NCBI GenBank assembly: GCA_905116865.2
Contig: CAJHNH020008423.1
Span: forward strand, 402,966-466,965
Direction: 5' to 3'
DNA: 64,000 nt
Source: Candidula unifasciata
Lineage: Eukaryota > Mollusca > Gastropoda > Stylommatophora > Geomitridae
The translations under genes were made by a program, and so were the position numbers. The notes under the pieces are model-generated. The model was not told the DNA's origin. It ran no database searches and saw only the letters and a program-made list of their open reading frames with translations. Numbering within the stretch: the stretch's first letter is position 1; the number at the start of each line of letters is the position of its first letter. Of the stretch, positions 23,599-55,654 are shown in pieces.

Positions 23599-23999
23599 GG
23601 CGAAAGGGTTACTGGTATACTGTATTGTAGAGTTTACATATAGGTCTTTCGACCCAACCTACTCAATTTCAGCACAGCTTTAATTAGCAAACTTTCCCAA
23701 TATGCTTGTTAAGTGGCAACAGGTCTTTTCTTTTATGCCCCCCCCCCCCCCCTTTCAATGGGACCCTAGAATCCAAATTGGAAAAACGGTTAATTCAGGC
23801 ACAGAGGGTTTATATAACAATTGTATGTGAAAGAAGCATGCAGGACAAATTATATTCTGTGGAATGACCAAGAAACTGAAGGGGAGTTGCCTGGCAATGA
23901 AAGAAATAACGTAGACGCTAATATTCAAACCTCATTCATTTCCCGTTTTCTGGCCACTGCCGGATTCACTACCGTATGACTTCCAATTAATGACGGTTA

Positions 24000-24091
24000 G
24001 TTGTGTATCCTTTACAGGACGTTGCAGAACCAACCCCAACAGCCCCTGGCTGTTGTGTGGTTTTTCTGGGCAAATTTACGTCCAGTAGTTC
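24000..24091 (-). mobile_element. SINE-B copy, 5'-truncated
   Basis: GTTAGTTGTGTATCCTTTAC to CAAATTTACGTCCAGTAGTT is the 3' half of the family. CAATTAAT just outside both ends is a likely 8-bp target duplication. Confidence 0.8.
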
Positions 24092-24116
24092 TTACAATTA
24101 ATACAGATGTTCATAT

Positions 24117-45634
<21,518 letters not shown>

Positions 45635-45752
45635 CTGTAGAACAGGAAGGGAAACTACATATAACACCCTTATGAAACAGAAAGTATTGACGCTTTAATT
45701 TTTTTTCACATCTCCAGCTTCACAATTATGAAGATTAATAGCAGAACAGGCC

Positions 45753-46060
<308 letters not shown>

Positions 46061-46659
46061 ATGTTTTTTTTTAAATTCTTTTAAAAAAAGGACAAATATA
46101 TATATCTGGAAGTCAATAAGTAAGTCACAAGTGGTTATGGGATGGCAGGAAAATGTAGCTGGTAGTTTCTAAAGGTGTCAATAGGTGACAGCAACATCCA
46201 ACTTGATGTCTCCATTCGTTAGGTGTTGCATGCGCATTCACAACACAGAAACAAAATGGCGACTGTACTTATGCTGACAAATGTTTATCTCATAAAGCGG
46301 TGCATAGCTTGGTAAAAAATTTCTCAATGACGCTCTAAAATTGATGGTGCTGTCCAATCTAGTCGTCCTGTTGAGACTGCAACAGACACATCCATGCAGT
46401 GGGTGGAGGAGATGATTAGAGACAAGTTCAATGTGAAGTGAAAAATGTGGTTAAAAAAATAGAGCATGCAGTTTTATTCACCAGGACATACAGGGACATA
46501 AGAGTGCATAGGCATTTATAGCTTGCTCTTCAGGCAGAACAGTTCAAGAAGCCAGCAGTGCCTTCTCCATGACCACCAGCAGCATGACGATGGAGGTTAT
46601 GGTGGTGACACAAACTTTCATGTGACTAGAATCACAGGAGTATTCCCCCCTGTGTGTGC

Positions 46660-47158
46660 TGAGTGATTCTTTGAGCATGATCCAGCGGGTCGAGGCAGGC
46701 TGGTTACGCAGACAGCGTTTTGAGTTATTGCAAAACTCTCCTGTGTGTGCAGTTACCTTCATATTCGTCCCAGGGTATGCAGGTGTGGTTGGTAATAAAA
46801 GAGCTGATATACTGACAGGGGCTGTATTAATTGAAGATGGCTGGCCTATTGATCACGCATACATTGTCACTGCCCTTAGAGAGATAGGGCGTTCTGAGGA
46901 TTTTGGAAGCAACGTGTCCACATCACTGCTAAGAATACGTGAATTAGGAGTAAAGATCAGCACAGCCAAACATAAGAAGCACACCAGGCGCACACGAAGT
47001 CTTGTTAACCAACATAGTACCGGTACTATTAACAACACAACGCTGATGAATATGCTGAGAAGGGAATCTGAGCACCTATGGATGTGTCCGGAGTGCTGTG
47101 AAGATAATCTAACTCATAACTCATGCACCAGGTTTGGGAGGACTGATAAAACCATGTG
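46660..47158 (+). pseudogene. LINE RNase H domain C-terminal part with downstream region
   Basis: Encodes FVPGYAGVVGNKRADILTGA and IEDGWPIDHAYIVTALRE, then a Lys/Arg-rich tail and CPECCEDNLTHNSC, a possible CCHC knuckle. The catalytic His of PGH is replaced by Tyr, and GNE is GNK. One open frame of 167 codons. Confidence 0.85.
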
Positions 47159-47168
47159 ACAAGTTCAT

Positions 47169-47456
47169 CAGGCGTCCGTGGCTAAGGCGTTGCGAGTCCG
47201 ACTCGTAAGCCAGCATACCGCGATCGAAACCCACTGCAGGCTGCGTGGATTTTTATCGTGGTATGGGACGTCGCAGGTCGACCCAGCCTAAAATGGGTAC
47301 CAGGATGGGCTGTCCTGGGAAAGTAAAGACAGCCGGCGTAATGCTGACCACATTACCCACAGAGTGCTGATGGTCTGTAAAAATATGGGACGCTCTGCCC
47401 ATATGCCCGATGCGCCGAAAGGCGTGAAAAGGGATCTTTACTTTACTTTACTTTAC
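47169..47456 (+). mobile_element. SINE-A, most complete copy in the window
   Basis: The tRNA-like head starts GGCGTCCGTGGCTAAGGCGT (A-box-like TGGCTAAGGCGTTG) with B-box-like CGATCGAAACCC. The body includes GGTCGACCCAGCCTAAAATG, and the tail is (TTTAC)n. Length is about 288 bp. Confidence 0.88.
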
Positions 47457-47544
47457 TATGTTGAAAAAAAAAAGGGAGCCTGTTGTTATTGTCTTTAATT
47501 TTTTTAACAATCATTTGTGACTTACTTATTGACTTCCCCTCGTA

Positions 47545-48440
47545 CACTGTATATAGTATAGTTTGGAGACCACTGATCTGGAAAGACAGAAAGGAGTCAA
47601 CGAACCCTATGTCATGTCTCTATTGCTGTCATGTGCAAAAAACATGATATCTTGGTCTTCCACTTTTTATTATTCCTACAATGTCTTCCTCCATTTTTTA
47701 TCTTTGGTAGAGCTTCATCTCACATGATCTCCAGCATCATGGATTAGGTCAGTGTTATTGTTCTGCTCCTACCTGTGATCAAATCATCCAGGAATTTATC
47801 TCCCTATCAATGAACAAACTGGCACTGCTCCACAGTACAGTACCTACTAATTAATACAGCTGTATTGTGTATTGCATACATTGTTTCAGACCAAAGTAAT
47901 GTATAATCGGTAACAGTAATAACTGAAATTAACAATCCAAACGTATAATTACTGGCATTAAATTACCTCTGGCTTTACTCAACCACAAGCTAAAAATGTT
48001 TTACTGATCTCATCTCAGAGCTAAGGATCTCTAAACATGAAAGGGAATAATGTATATGTTTTACATTCATTAGGCTTTGCAAAATTATACTGGAGCCACA
48101 TACACTTCATACAGGAAGACAGAGTCACAAGACAGTTAAATTGCTATAAATTTCCACTGCTGCCTGACTCTCAACTCAAGAGTCAATCGGTTTTTCCACA
48201 CCAGATATCCGTCTAAAAAGGCTTCTGTCCACCTTGTGACTTGAAAAGTCGCATACAGAATAGTCAAACATTAGGCAAACATGTCGTTAATTCAATCTTC
48301 AAGAAAGTTATTATATAAATATTAATTATTACAGAGGGCTGCTACGCCTTGCAATCCTGATGAGTCTTGTTTGTTAGATTTTGATTTAAAAACACGGAAA
48401 CAGACACTTCAGACACTCACACTGCCTCCGTCACTTTTCG
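47545..48440. other. No gene recognised
   Basis: AT-rich upstream flank of the RNF13-like gene. The untranslated first exon and promoter could lie here or higher, but no CpG-rich or TATA-like context stands out. Confidence 0.4.
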
Positions 48441-48444
48441 TATC

Positions 48445-48662
48445 GTAAGAGTCGACGAGCTTCCTTTGAAGTCGGAGTGCATCTGCCAGAGAGGCAAAGG
48501 AACCAACAGTCTATATTCAAGAGAATGAGATCTGTAAAACTGATGCACACGCATCACTCAGGGTCCTGAGAAGGACTGCAGTTCAGTAGTGGACGAGCAA
48601 CTTTCCGCCAGAGTGTACACTACACACTGTACAGCTGGTGAACGCGAAGAAGAAGAAGAATT
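48445..48662 (+). repeat. Interspersed repeat family E
   Basis: GTAAGAGTCGACGAGCTTCC to CTGGTGAACGCGAAGAAGAA, 5'-truncated. Confidence 0.8.
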
Positions 48663-49149
48663 TACAACGTTAGTTAAGTTAGTGTTAGTGTTACAGCTGA
48701 CAAACTGAATTAATTTCCGTGAATTCATAACTCGAATTTTTTTTTACAAAACAAAATAATAATAATATAACTTATATAAGAGACAACGAATAAAGTGTAT
48801 TCACCTCCCGATTGGGTTATTATATAAACCAAAGCTCTAAAACTAATAAACTAAATCATAACAAAAATGATGGATCTGAATGATGAATTTCAGACTGAAA
48901 TTACAACGTTTAACTATAAACTCTGCGTTCTCTTACCTGAAATTGATTCTTAATTCCTTAACTCTTGATGTCGAATAAAATGAAGTTAACAGGGAGTAAA
49001 TAAACGTTGTTCACATAGCTCAAGTAAACAAGGAAATGAGAAGCTGGTGTAACAACAACATCAAAACAACTTAGTTATCTATCATGGCTACTGCTGACTG
49101 CTGCCCAAGCAGGGTTGCCAGATAATTTTAAAAACTTCATTTTCAGCCA

Positions 49150-49510
49150 TACGACTCATTCATTCATTCAGTAGCATGTCCCTCGCGGAACCTCGCTGCC
49201 ATAACAACCCTCCGGAAAACCTTCCTATCATGAGCAAGATGTCCTGCGTCTGATACACCCATCTGGAGATCATCTGCCACATCCTGCACCCATCTTCTCC
49301 TTGGCCTTCCTCTTCCTCTCTTCCCAGGCATATACCCCTCCATTATTGTTCTCTCTAGACTTCCATGACGTTTCAAGTGACCAAAATATTTCAATTTTCT
49401 TTGTTTTATTGTCTTTACTAGCCAACCCTCTTCAATATTCAGCTCTTGAAGTATGGATGCATTTGTTCTTTTCTTTACCCAAGATACCATACGACTACCC
49501 CCCAAAAAAG
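49150..49510 (-). pseudogene. LINE 3'-terminal coding fragment (113 codons open)
   Basis: The antisense frame encodes KKRTNASILQELNIEEGWLV, KLKYFGHLKRHGSLERTIME, GKRGRGRPRRRWVQDVADDL and FRRVVMAARFREGHATE. This is the complete C-terminal block of a LINE RT ORF, including a natural stop. A second, more decayed copy is at 59610-59765. Confidence 0.9.
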
Positions 49511-49814
49511 CCAGAAAATGCCAAAGAAAATATATTTTTAAAGGGGTAGAAAATTATAGGGAAGAGAAAAAGTGGGTTAGGAAAAACAAATACTTTATGT
49601 TAGCTTTACAAAATCGACCAAAAAAAAAAAAAGGACATTGCGGCGATTAGTCTTCATCAGTACATAAAGAACAACATAGTACACATACACACATATGCTT
49701 TAACTATGAAGTGACTACATAGGACTCTAATGTGCAAAATAAATGATGTCACGTATTCACTTCACGTCAACATATGTTCACATTTTTCGGTGTAGAGAAA
49801 CACGGAGGCGCGTC

Positions 49815-50020
49815 CCTGCAGCGTGGCACCCGAAAATGCTGAGCATGTGCTCCAACACTGTCAACTGTATGCTGACAACAGAGGCGCAATCTGGCCTGTT
49901 CCAACCACACTGAAGACAAAAGCTGTATGGTACACGAGAGGATATGGATTGCACGATAGCTTTAATAAAGGCTACCGGCCTGTTGATATAAGTTTTTTGA
50001 CAGACGGATCGAAGAAGAAG
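49815..50020 (+). pseudogene. LINE C-terminal zinc-knuckle region fragment
   Basis: Encodes APENAEHVLQHCQLYADNRG followed by AIWPVPTTLKTKAVWY. The Glu-x-x-x-His-x-x-x-x-Cys pattern matches the Cys/His region between RT and RNase H in I-type LINEs. It continues FLTDGSK, the start of an RNase H (T-D-G-S). Confidence 0.75.
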
Positions 50021-50034
50021 AAGAATTTCAATTT

Positions 50035-50180
50035 AATAGTTGAGTCAAGAATTGACATCACAGCACTCGCTGCATTCCCATACGCGCTCAATCTCAATTT
50101 TCAGCAGCCAACGCAGAGTTCCATTACTAATGGTGCCGGTCGTAGTCTGGTTGTATGTCCGTCTTGCCTTTCCTCTTTAC
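50035..50180 (-). pseudogene. RNase H-type LINE 3' fragment
   Basis: GAGTCAAGAATTGACATCAC, GTGCCGGTCGTAGTCTGGTT and TCCGTCTTGCCTTTCCTC match 31560 and 40775 copies. Confidence 0.65.
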
Positions 50181-50361
50181 AATACACTGAAAGCTCTAAA
50201 TTGAATTCATGACTGTTATCCTCACTAGAACACGTTGAAGATGCAGCGTAAATATTTCCAGCCTTAAGTGCAGGCAGTATAACATTTTTATAAGGCATTG
50301 CCAGTTAGTTCTATGCAACTATATGTGTTCCAATGTAACACCCCCACCCCCTTTATATATA

Positions 50362-50568
50362 TCCAATTTCGTCCTTTTTAGGACGACATTTTTTGTCATT
50401 TGAAGCCCTACTCTGGCTTTTGTCAGGGGCCGCAATATAGGCAGGCCATATATATGGCCAAATGTCTGAACGCGGTTTCTGGGACCTCTCCACGGCGATC
50501 CTCATCCACATGGTGGCACTTTGTGTCATCGGGTGTTTATCGCTTGTGTGATGTCCTGGTGGGGTAGA
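50362..50568. repeat. Interspersed repeat family D
   Basis: CGTCCTTTTTAGGACGACAT to GATGTCCTGGTGGGGTAGAA; about 93% like 40555-40757 by eye. Confidence 0.85.
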
Positions 50569-51104
50569 AATTCAGTTCAGTTCACTACCCCCACCCCCTA
50601 TTCCCTCCCCACCCTCCACCATGCGTTGTCATGACTTCACTTAGATTATCAGTTGTGCGTACTGCAACAATGGCAGGTCATACTTGCAGCAATTTGCAAC
50701 TCTGCTGCCTTAATTTTATCATTACTTTCCCTAGTAATAATTGTTGTAAAAAAAACTGTTACTAGCTCTTTGACATAGTTTTCATCCTGTTTTTTTTTTT
50801 TCCGTTCGTGTTTTAATATGTTACTAATTCTTGGTACAATTGTGCACCGACACCGTTTACAATATGCTGCCACTGATCCGCCTAAAGATCGTTTGAGCCA
50901 TGAGTGTCTTTTCTCCCAATTATTATTATACTTCAGATTGCTGTCATAAGATGCTTTCCACTTTTTTAGATGACGTAGCCATTGGTAGAAGTAATAAAAT
51001 CTATCACAGTTGGAACTAGGTCTATATCTTCTCTATTTTCTGTCCTCAAGTAGTTTCTAAACAGTTTGAATCACTGGCTTTCAGTGGTGGGTTTTGGTTT
51101 TGTA

Positions 51105-51465
51105 ATCATCATCATCATAAACAACTTCTGCCGTTAAGCGTCGTGGGGAGGAATAATTTGCGATCCAGTGCACGTTGGCTGCCACTGGTTATTGTCATGC
51201 CGTGAAGGTGTAGAGTGTCTTTAATGTTGTCGATCCATATTTTCCGTGGCCGTCCTCTTGCTCTTGTAGTTAATCTTCTGAGATATAGTGCTTGTGATGG
51301 TACTTGATCTTGCTGCATTCTAACGAGATGGCCAAACCACTTGATCTGCTGTTTCTCGATGAATCTAGTACAAAGTGTCGTTCCCACAATCTGCTTGATA
51401 GTTTCATTATTCACTCTATCTCGTATGGTTAGGTTGGCTGCTTTTCTCAGGCACCTCATCTCGCT
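51105..51465 (-). pseudogene. LINE C-terminal fragment (114 codons open)
   Basis: The antisense frame reads MRCLRKAANLTIRDRVNNET, IKWFGHLVRMQQDQVPSQAL, RARGRPRKIWIDNIKDTLHL and LDRKLFLPTTLNGRS. This is the intact C-terminal block of the MRCLRKAA family, ending in (GAT)n at 51107. Confidence 0.92.
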
Positions 51466-51717
51466 TTAGGCTTTAGATAGTGTCCATGTTTGGCACTGGT
51501 AGCTTAATGTTGGAATGAATATGCTATTATATCCTATGCTATATATCTGGTTTTATATCCTGCATTTATCCTAGTAAATTAAGAATTTCTCTAAGTAAAC
51601 TTCTACCACCAGCACAGATAAGTCTGATACGCTACGTGACTCCGTACTGTATGAAATGTGAACGTGCGATGGTTTATCCGTGACCTGCTTTATTACAGTT
51701 AAATTAAATTGTGACAA

Positions 51718-52031
51718 CCGAGATTAAATGCCTTAGAAGAGCTGCAGGAGTTTCAAGGAAAGACAGAAAACGAGATAACGAAATCAGACGAATGCTAGGA
51801 ATAAAACCAGTCATACAGGTCATTAAAGAGCAACGAATTAAGTGGTTTAAACACCTAACAAGAGTGCCCTAGTAGTATCTGCCACAGCGAGCCACACTGA
51901 AACGTTAAAACGGGTAAAGAGTGAGCGGAAGATCTAAGAAAAAGTGGAATGATTGCATTAAGAACAGCCTAGAGAGAAACGAACTTTAATCTTAATCGTG
52001 CTCTTGACAGAGCTCATCAACGAATGTTACA

Positions 52032-52091
<60 letters not shown>

Positions 52092-52110
52092 TTTCCACGC
52101 AACACTTGAC
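51718..52110 (+). pseudogene. LINE C-terminal fragment with a 57-nt C run
   Basis: Encodes EIKCLRRAAGVSRKDRKRDN and GIKPVIQVIKEQRIKWFKHL before a stop. It parallels 3995-4330. The C run at 52035-52091 sits where the sister copy has only CTCCCCCAC. Confidence 0.85.
52035..52091. repeat. Poly(C) run, 57 nt
   Basis: Uninterrupted C on the plus strand. By comparison with 4310-4325 it grew from a run of five C. Confidence 0.95.
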
Positions 52111-52389
52111 TGAGGTACATGGTGAAAAAGAAGAAGAAGAAGAATTGCAGAGGGCCTTGGTTTATTGCAGTCACGGACCGTTTAGGAAGACAAGCACTTC
52201 CGCATGAAGCCCTGGATAGAGCTAAGGGTCACAGACTGAAAAGAGGAAACTCTTGGATGATGCAAGCTGAAGACACAATTGGACTTGTGTGCAGGCTTGA
52301 TAAATTTAGGCGAGGAGAGGAGTTGGTCAAGGTGTACCATCAGGTTTCAGACTTGTTTAGGGTTCTAATAATTTTAGGACGTTGAGTGC

Positions 52390-52850
52390 AGGGACTGGCT
52401 AGCTGGTGCTGCAGAATCAGAAGTTTAACAAATGATTCATGACAATTCCTGCCCCAGTGATGTGATTATCTATACAGATGGCTCTTTGAGGGGCAGACGA
52501 ATTCGTGGGAGCTCATATCGAAGGCGAATGGACGTCGTTTGGTGCAGCAAAGCCTATCATATGTATCACAACGTCTAGTTTGAGAATGGAGGTGGAGACA
52601 ATCACTGCTCTCTTCCGCTTGCTTGATAATCAGCTTTACACAAAAGCCATGATTGTAACTGACTCATTGAACATGTTGAGAAAGGTGAAAACATGCATGC
52701 TTCGTGCAGAGTGGCAAGCATCACTTCACAGGTCCCCGGTAGTTATCATCCTTTGAATATTTTCTCCATGGCAGGCCATACACACACAGGCCGCTCATAC
52801 AGTAAAAGATGGCGCGAATCCGTTAGTTGTTAGTAAATTAGCGTGTTTCT
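52390..52850 (+). pseudogene. LINE RNase H domain, best copy in the window
   Basis: DDVIIYTDGSL (catalytic Asp) is followed after a frame break by VGAHIEGEWTSFGAAKPI, TTSSLRMEVETITALFRLLD (Glu) and MIVTDSLNMLRKV (second Asp), then MLRAEWQASLHRSPVV. The spacing of the acidic residues is normal for RNase H. A TGA near 52480 and a later stop inactivate it. Confidence 0.88.
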
Positions 52851-53166
52851 TACAGTATGAATTCGTATTCGTATGAAAATGAAAAAAAAAAGGAAAAAAT
52901 TTGGACAGCTTCAACCTGCCTCAGGGGCTTGGTTATATTTGTGTCCTGTTTTCTTTGCTGTGTTGGGTTTTGGTTCTTTTGGTGTTAGGTTGTGTCCTGT
53001 TCAAACATGTGCTGCTTCGGTTGGTCGGCTGAGTTTCCTTGTGAGCTGGCCTGTTCCTCAAAGATGGCGGCGTCAGTGAGGTTGGTTAGATCCACGGGGA
53101 CTGGGTGTCATGGCGGCTTTGGAGGTTTATGGTTGGCTGCTGGTTTCGTCTTGTTTTGTTGGCTTG

Positions 53167-54456
53167 TCAGTATTTGCGGTTGCGTCGGTTTGGTGTGCCC
53201 TGACTCCTTTGCTTCCATCTTGAGTGGGCTAGCTGTTTTCGGGCTGCTTCTATCTGGTCCTGGAGTCCGTTGATTTTGTCAAAGAAGGCTTGCCTTTCCT
53301 CAGCGGGCAGCAGGTAAACCTTTGCCAGCTCTGGCTGGTTATACATGATTTCGTACCGTTTTCCACTATCGAGCTCGATCCTGTGCGGGTGGTTCAGTTT
53401 GTTGAAGTCCTCTATCATTTTTAGGAGGTCAGCCTCGCTTTCCACCTTACCGGCTGCCGCCTCTTTGCCTCCTTCGAGAATAGTGGCCTCATCTGCGGCT
53501 TGGGTCGCCTCTTTAGCTTCGGACACGGCTGGTGTTTCAGTCATCTGTGCCTCGTTTTGGTCTGTTTTCATTTGGTCGGTGCAAGTACTTTTGCCTGTGT
53601 TTGCTTCGGTGATCGTGCCTTTATCCGCCTTCTGCGTCAATTTGTCGGTGTGGGTGCTTTTGTCAGCCCTGCTGACACTAAGGTTCTTTGTTGTTATGCT
53701 GACCGCCGTTCTTTCTTTCTGTAAACGGTCGCGCTCTGATTTGGTAGCTATCTCAGCCGCGACTGCCTCTGTTTTAGCCTGTACAAGTCGGGTGACCTCT
53801 CTGTATGCTTCTTCTCTCGCCTCTTTCAGCGCTGCCATCTCTCTGCTTCTCTCCTCTCTCTCCTCCTGTCTACATCTTTCGTCTGCTGTCTGGGCCGCTG
53901 CTATTAAATTGCTGACGCTTTCTTTGGTGGCTGTGGCTTCTTTCTGGTTTGCGCTTAGCTGTGCAGTAAACGCTATCCTGTCGTCTTTCAGGTTTTTAAT
54001 TTCTCCTAGCAACAGGGAGATAATTTCGTGCGTTTCTGCCTTTTCAGCAGCAGCGATGGTTTTCTGTTTCTGGAGCTCGGCCTTTAGTTCCGTGATTATG
54101 TTCGCAAGTTCAGGGTTTCTGGCGGTAGAATCCTTCTCTGGCATCCTGCTTTTGGCTGGGCGGGCGGGTCGGCCTATTGTGCTGCTTGGTCTGGGTGCCA
54201 CGTACCTCTGCTGGTGGTTCAATCGGTCAGTTGCTAGCGCCAACTTGATCTCTTTGAGGTACGGGCAGCCCATATACCTCGCGCTGTGGGCCCCTGTACA
54301 GTTTGAACACCGTCTTCTTGGGTTTGGTCTCTTGAAGTCCGGGTCCTCCTTCGCCAGAGGGCATTCCTTAAAGTCATGTGCCTGTGAGCAAGAGGAACCA
54401 TGAAGAAGTTGTAAGCACGTGTTGTGCAGAAGAGCCAGGAAAACCCAAACAAGCAA
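53167..54456 (-). CDS. LINE ORF1 (gag-like) protein with zinc knuckles and coiled coil, 429 codons open
   Basis: Two Cys/His clusters sit near the N-terminus: CSQAHDFKECPL, and CSNCTGAHSARYMGCPYLKE, a CX2CX3HX6C knuckle. They resemble the CCHC knuckles of jockey/I-type ORF1 proteins (C-x-N-C-x-G-x-H-x-A-x-Y-x-GCP). Residues 120-260 are Glu/Lys/Ala-rich with heptad character (coiled coil). A Thr/Lys-rich linker and a C-terminal helix rich in Glu, Lys and Gln follow. The first 25 residues (MLVWVFLALLHNTCLQLLHG) look unlike a gag protein, and a splice-acceptor-like TCTTGCTCACAG lies just before AHDFKE. The true start is therefore probably upstream, truncated or spliced. It is the longest non-repetitive frame in the window and has no internal stops. 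Confidence 0.75.
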   Translation of the reverse strand: MLVWVFLALLHNTCLQLLHGSSCSQAHDFKECPLAKEDPDFKRPNPRRRCSNCTGAHSARYMGCPYLKEIKLALATDRLNHQQRYVAPRPSSTIGRPARPAKSRMPEKDSTARNPELANIITELKAELQKQKTIAAAEKAETHEIISLLLGEIKNLKDDRIAFTAQLSANQKEATATKESVSNLIAAAQTADERCRQEEREERSREMAALKEAREEAYREVTRLVQAKTEAVAAEIATKSERDRLQKERTAVSITTKNLSVSRADKSTHTDKLTQKADKGTITEANTGKSTCTDQMKTDQNEAQMTETPAVSEAKEATQAADEATILEGGKEAAAGKVESEADLLKMIEDFNKLNHPHRIELDSGKRYEIMYNQPELAKVYLLPAEERQAFFDKINGLQDQIEAARKQLAHSRWKQRSQGTPNRRNRKY

Positions 54457-54459
54457 TTT

Positions 54460-55560
54460 AAAAAAAAAAATACTAGCTCATTGTCTGCCAGTAAAAATTT
54501 TTAATAGCCAAATTTGTGGAATCTGACGTAGAAATGGCCAAAAATGGCAACCATGAGGCCAAGTCACCGTCACATTTTCCGTTTCTGTTGTCATTCTTAA
54601 TCATTCTACATTATGTTTTATTTTTAAAAATTATTTTCCGTCTCTGGGATTTCATTCTCAAAGATTGACACCCAGTGACTCAAGAAGTTTTTACTTATGG
54701 TAATCGAACAGAAACAAATTCCATAAACCCCTTCAACTGTTATAAAACTGTTATTTGAAGCCACCTGTCGTTTGCAACGCTATCTACAGTCCACTGTGAG
54801 TGCGTTAGCTTCCCACACTACTAATTAAATCAGAATTGCCCTTCTGGTCATAGTTGGGATGTTTAGTTGCTGTTTTTCTCTCTGTCAATATTAGTATTAT
54901 ATACTTATGTTTAACAAATATTATTGGTTATTAAAAATGTGTACACAATATTTGTCAATTGTAATAAAATGTAGAAGTAGGGATTGTAAAGTTTATTATA
55001 TTTTAAGGGTATGTGATATTTGAGAAGCTTAAACTGCTGTTGAAAAAACTGCTATCTGCTTTATATTTCAACATCTTTAAAACGCTGATCTTCCCGTTAA
55101 GGAAGGAGCCGCGGAAATGATTTAAATTGTAAAATATCTAAAACTTGTGAAAAACCTGGCATGAAAACGTAATAATTCATTTAGTTTGCCAGGTTGTATT
55201 TCGCACTGATTTTTTGTCACTGCAGGTTTAGATATTTGCGAAAAAGTAACAGAAAATGTATTGATCGGCACATAGAAAGAAGTAGAAAGATAGAAGAAAC
55301 CACTAGACAACATGAAATCAAAAGTTATAGTTACCGTGCCGAAAATTGAACCTGTCACCTCCAGATGGCGTGTGCGCCTCGCTTTGGAAACAAGACATTA
55401 TTGAGAAACACTCTATGGGAAACTCATGGGACAGATATTCAATAATCTGGTCGTTAATCAAGAGTGTATGTATATCTAGCAGTAGCAATCTTTTCACCGC
55501 GGAAAGAACATGGCAAGTGGCCTCTCGTCATCAAATATAAGCACTATCAACGAACAAGGG
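54460..55560. other. No gene recognised
   Basis: AT-rich sequence between the ORF1-like frame and the hAT element. A G21 run lies at 55573-55593. Confidence 0.45.
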
Positions 55561-55654
55561 TGGTTAGACTGTGGGGGGGGGGGGGGGGGGGGGACTCGAA
55601 GGGGACTCTCCCCCATGTTCAGTGTTATTTGTTTTTACAAGCATATATATATAG

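Larger units (their letters stand above)
46105..47543 (+). mobile_element. Mariner-like DNA transposon remnant, nested insertions inside
   Basis: Perfect 23-bp inverted repeats lie at 46109-46131 and 47515-47537 (GGAAGTCAATAAGTAAGTCA plus CAA). TA dinucleotides are adjacent to the ends. Inside the left end, broken frames give SRPVETATDTSMQWVEEMIR, resembling the N-terminal helix-turn-helix region of mariner transposases. The central part is replaced by a LINE RNase H fragment and a SINE-A copy. No catalytic region is visible. Confidence 0.8.

Noticed and set aside
47169..47240. A functional tRNA gene
   Set aside because: Only A- and B-box-like elements are present and no cloverleaf can be closed. 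It is the head of a SINE.
53345..54403. 352-codon plus-strand frame
   Set aside because: It is the mirror of the ORF1-like minus frame. Its Ser/Leu/Ala-rich content lacks motifs, while the minus frame has zinc knuckles and a coiled coil.
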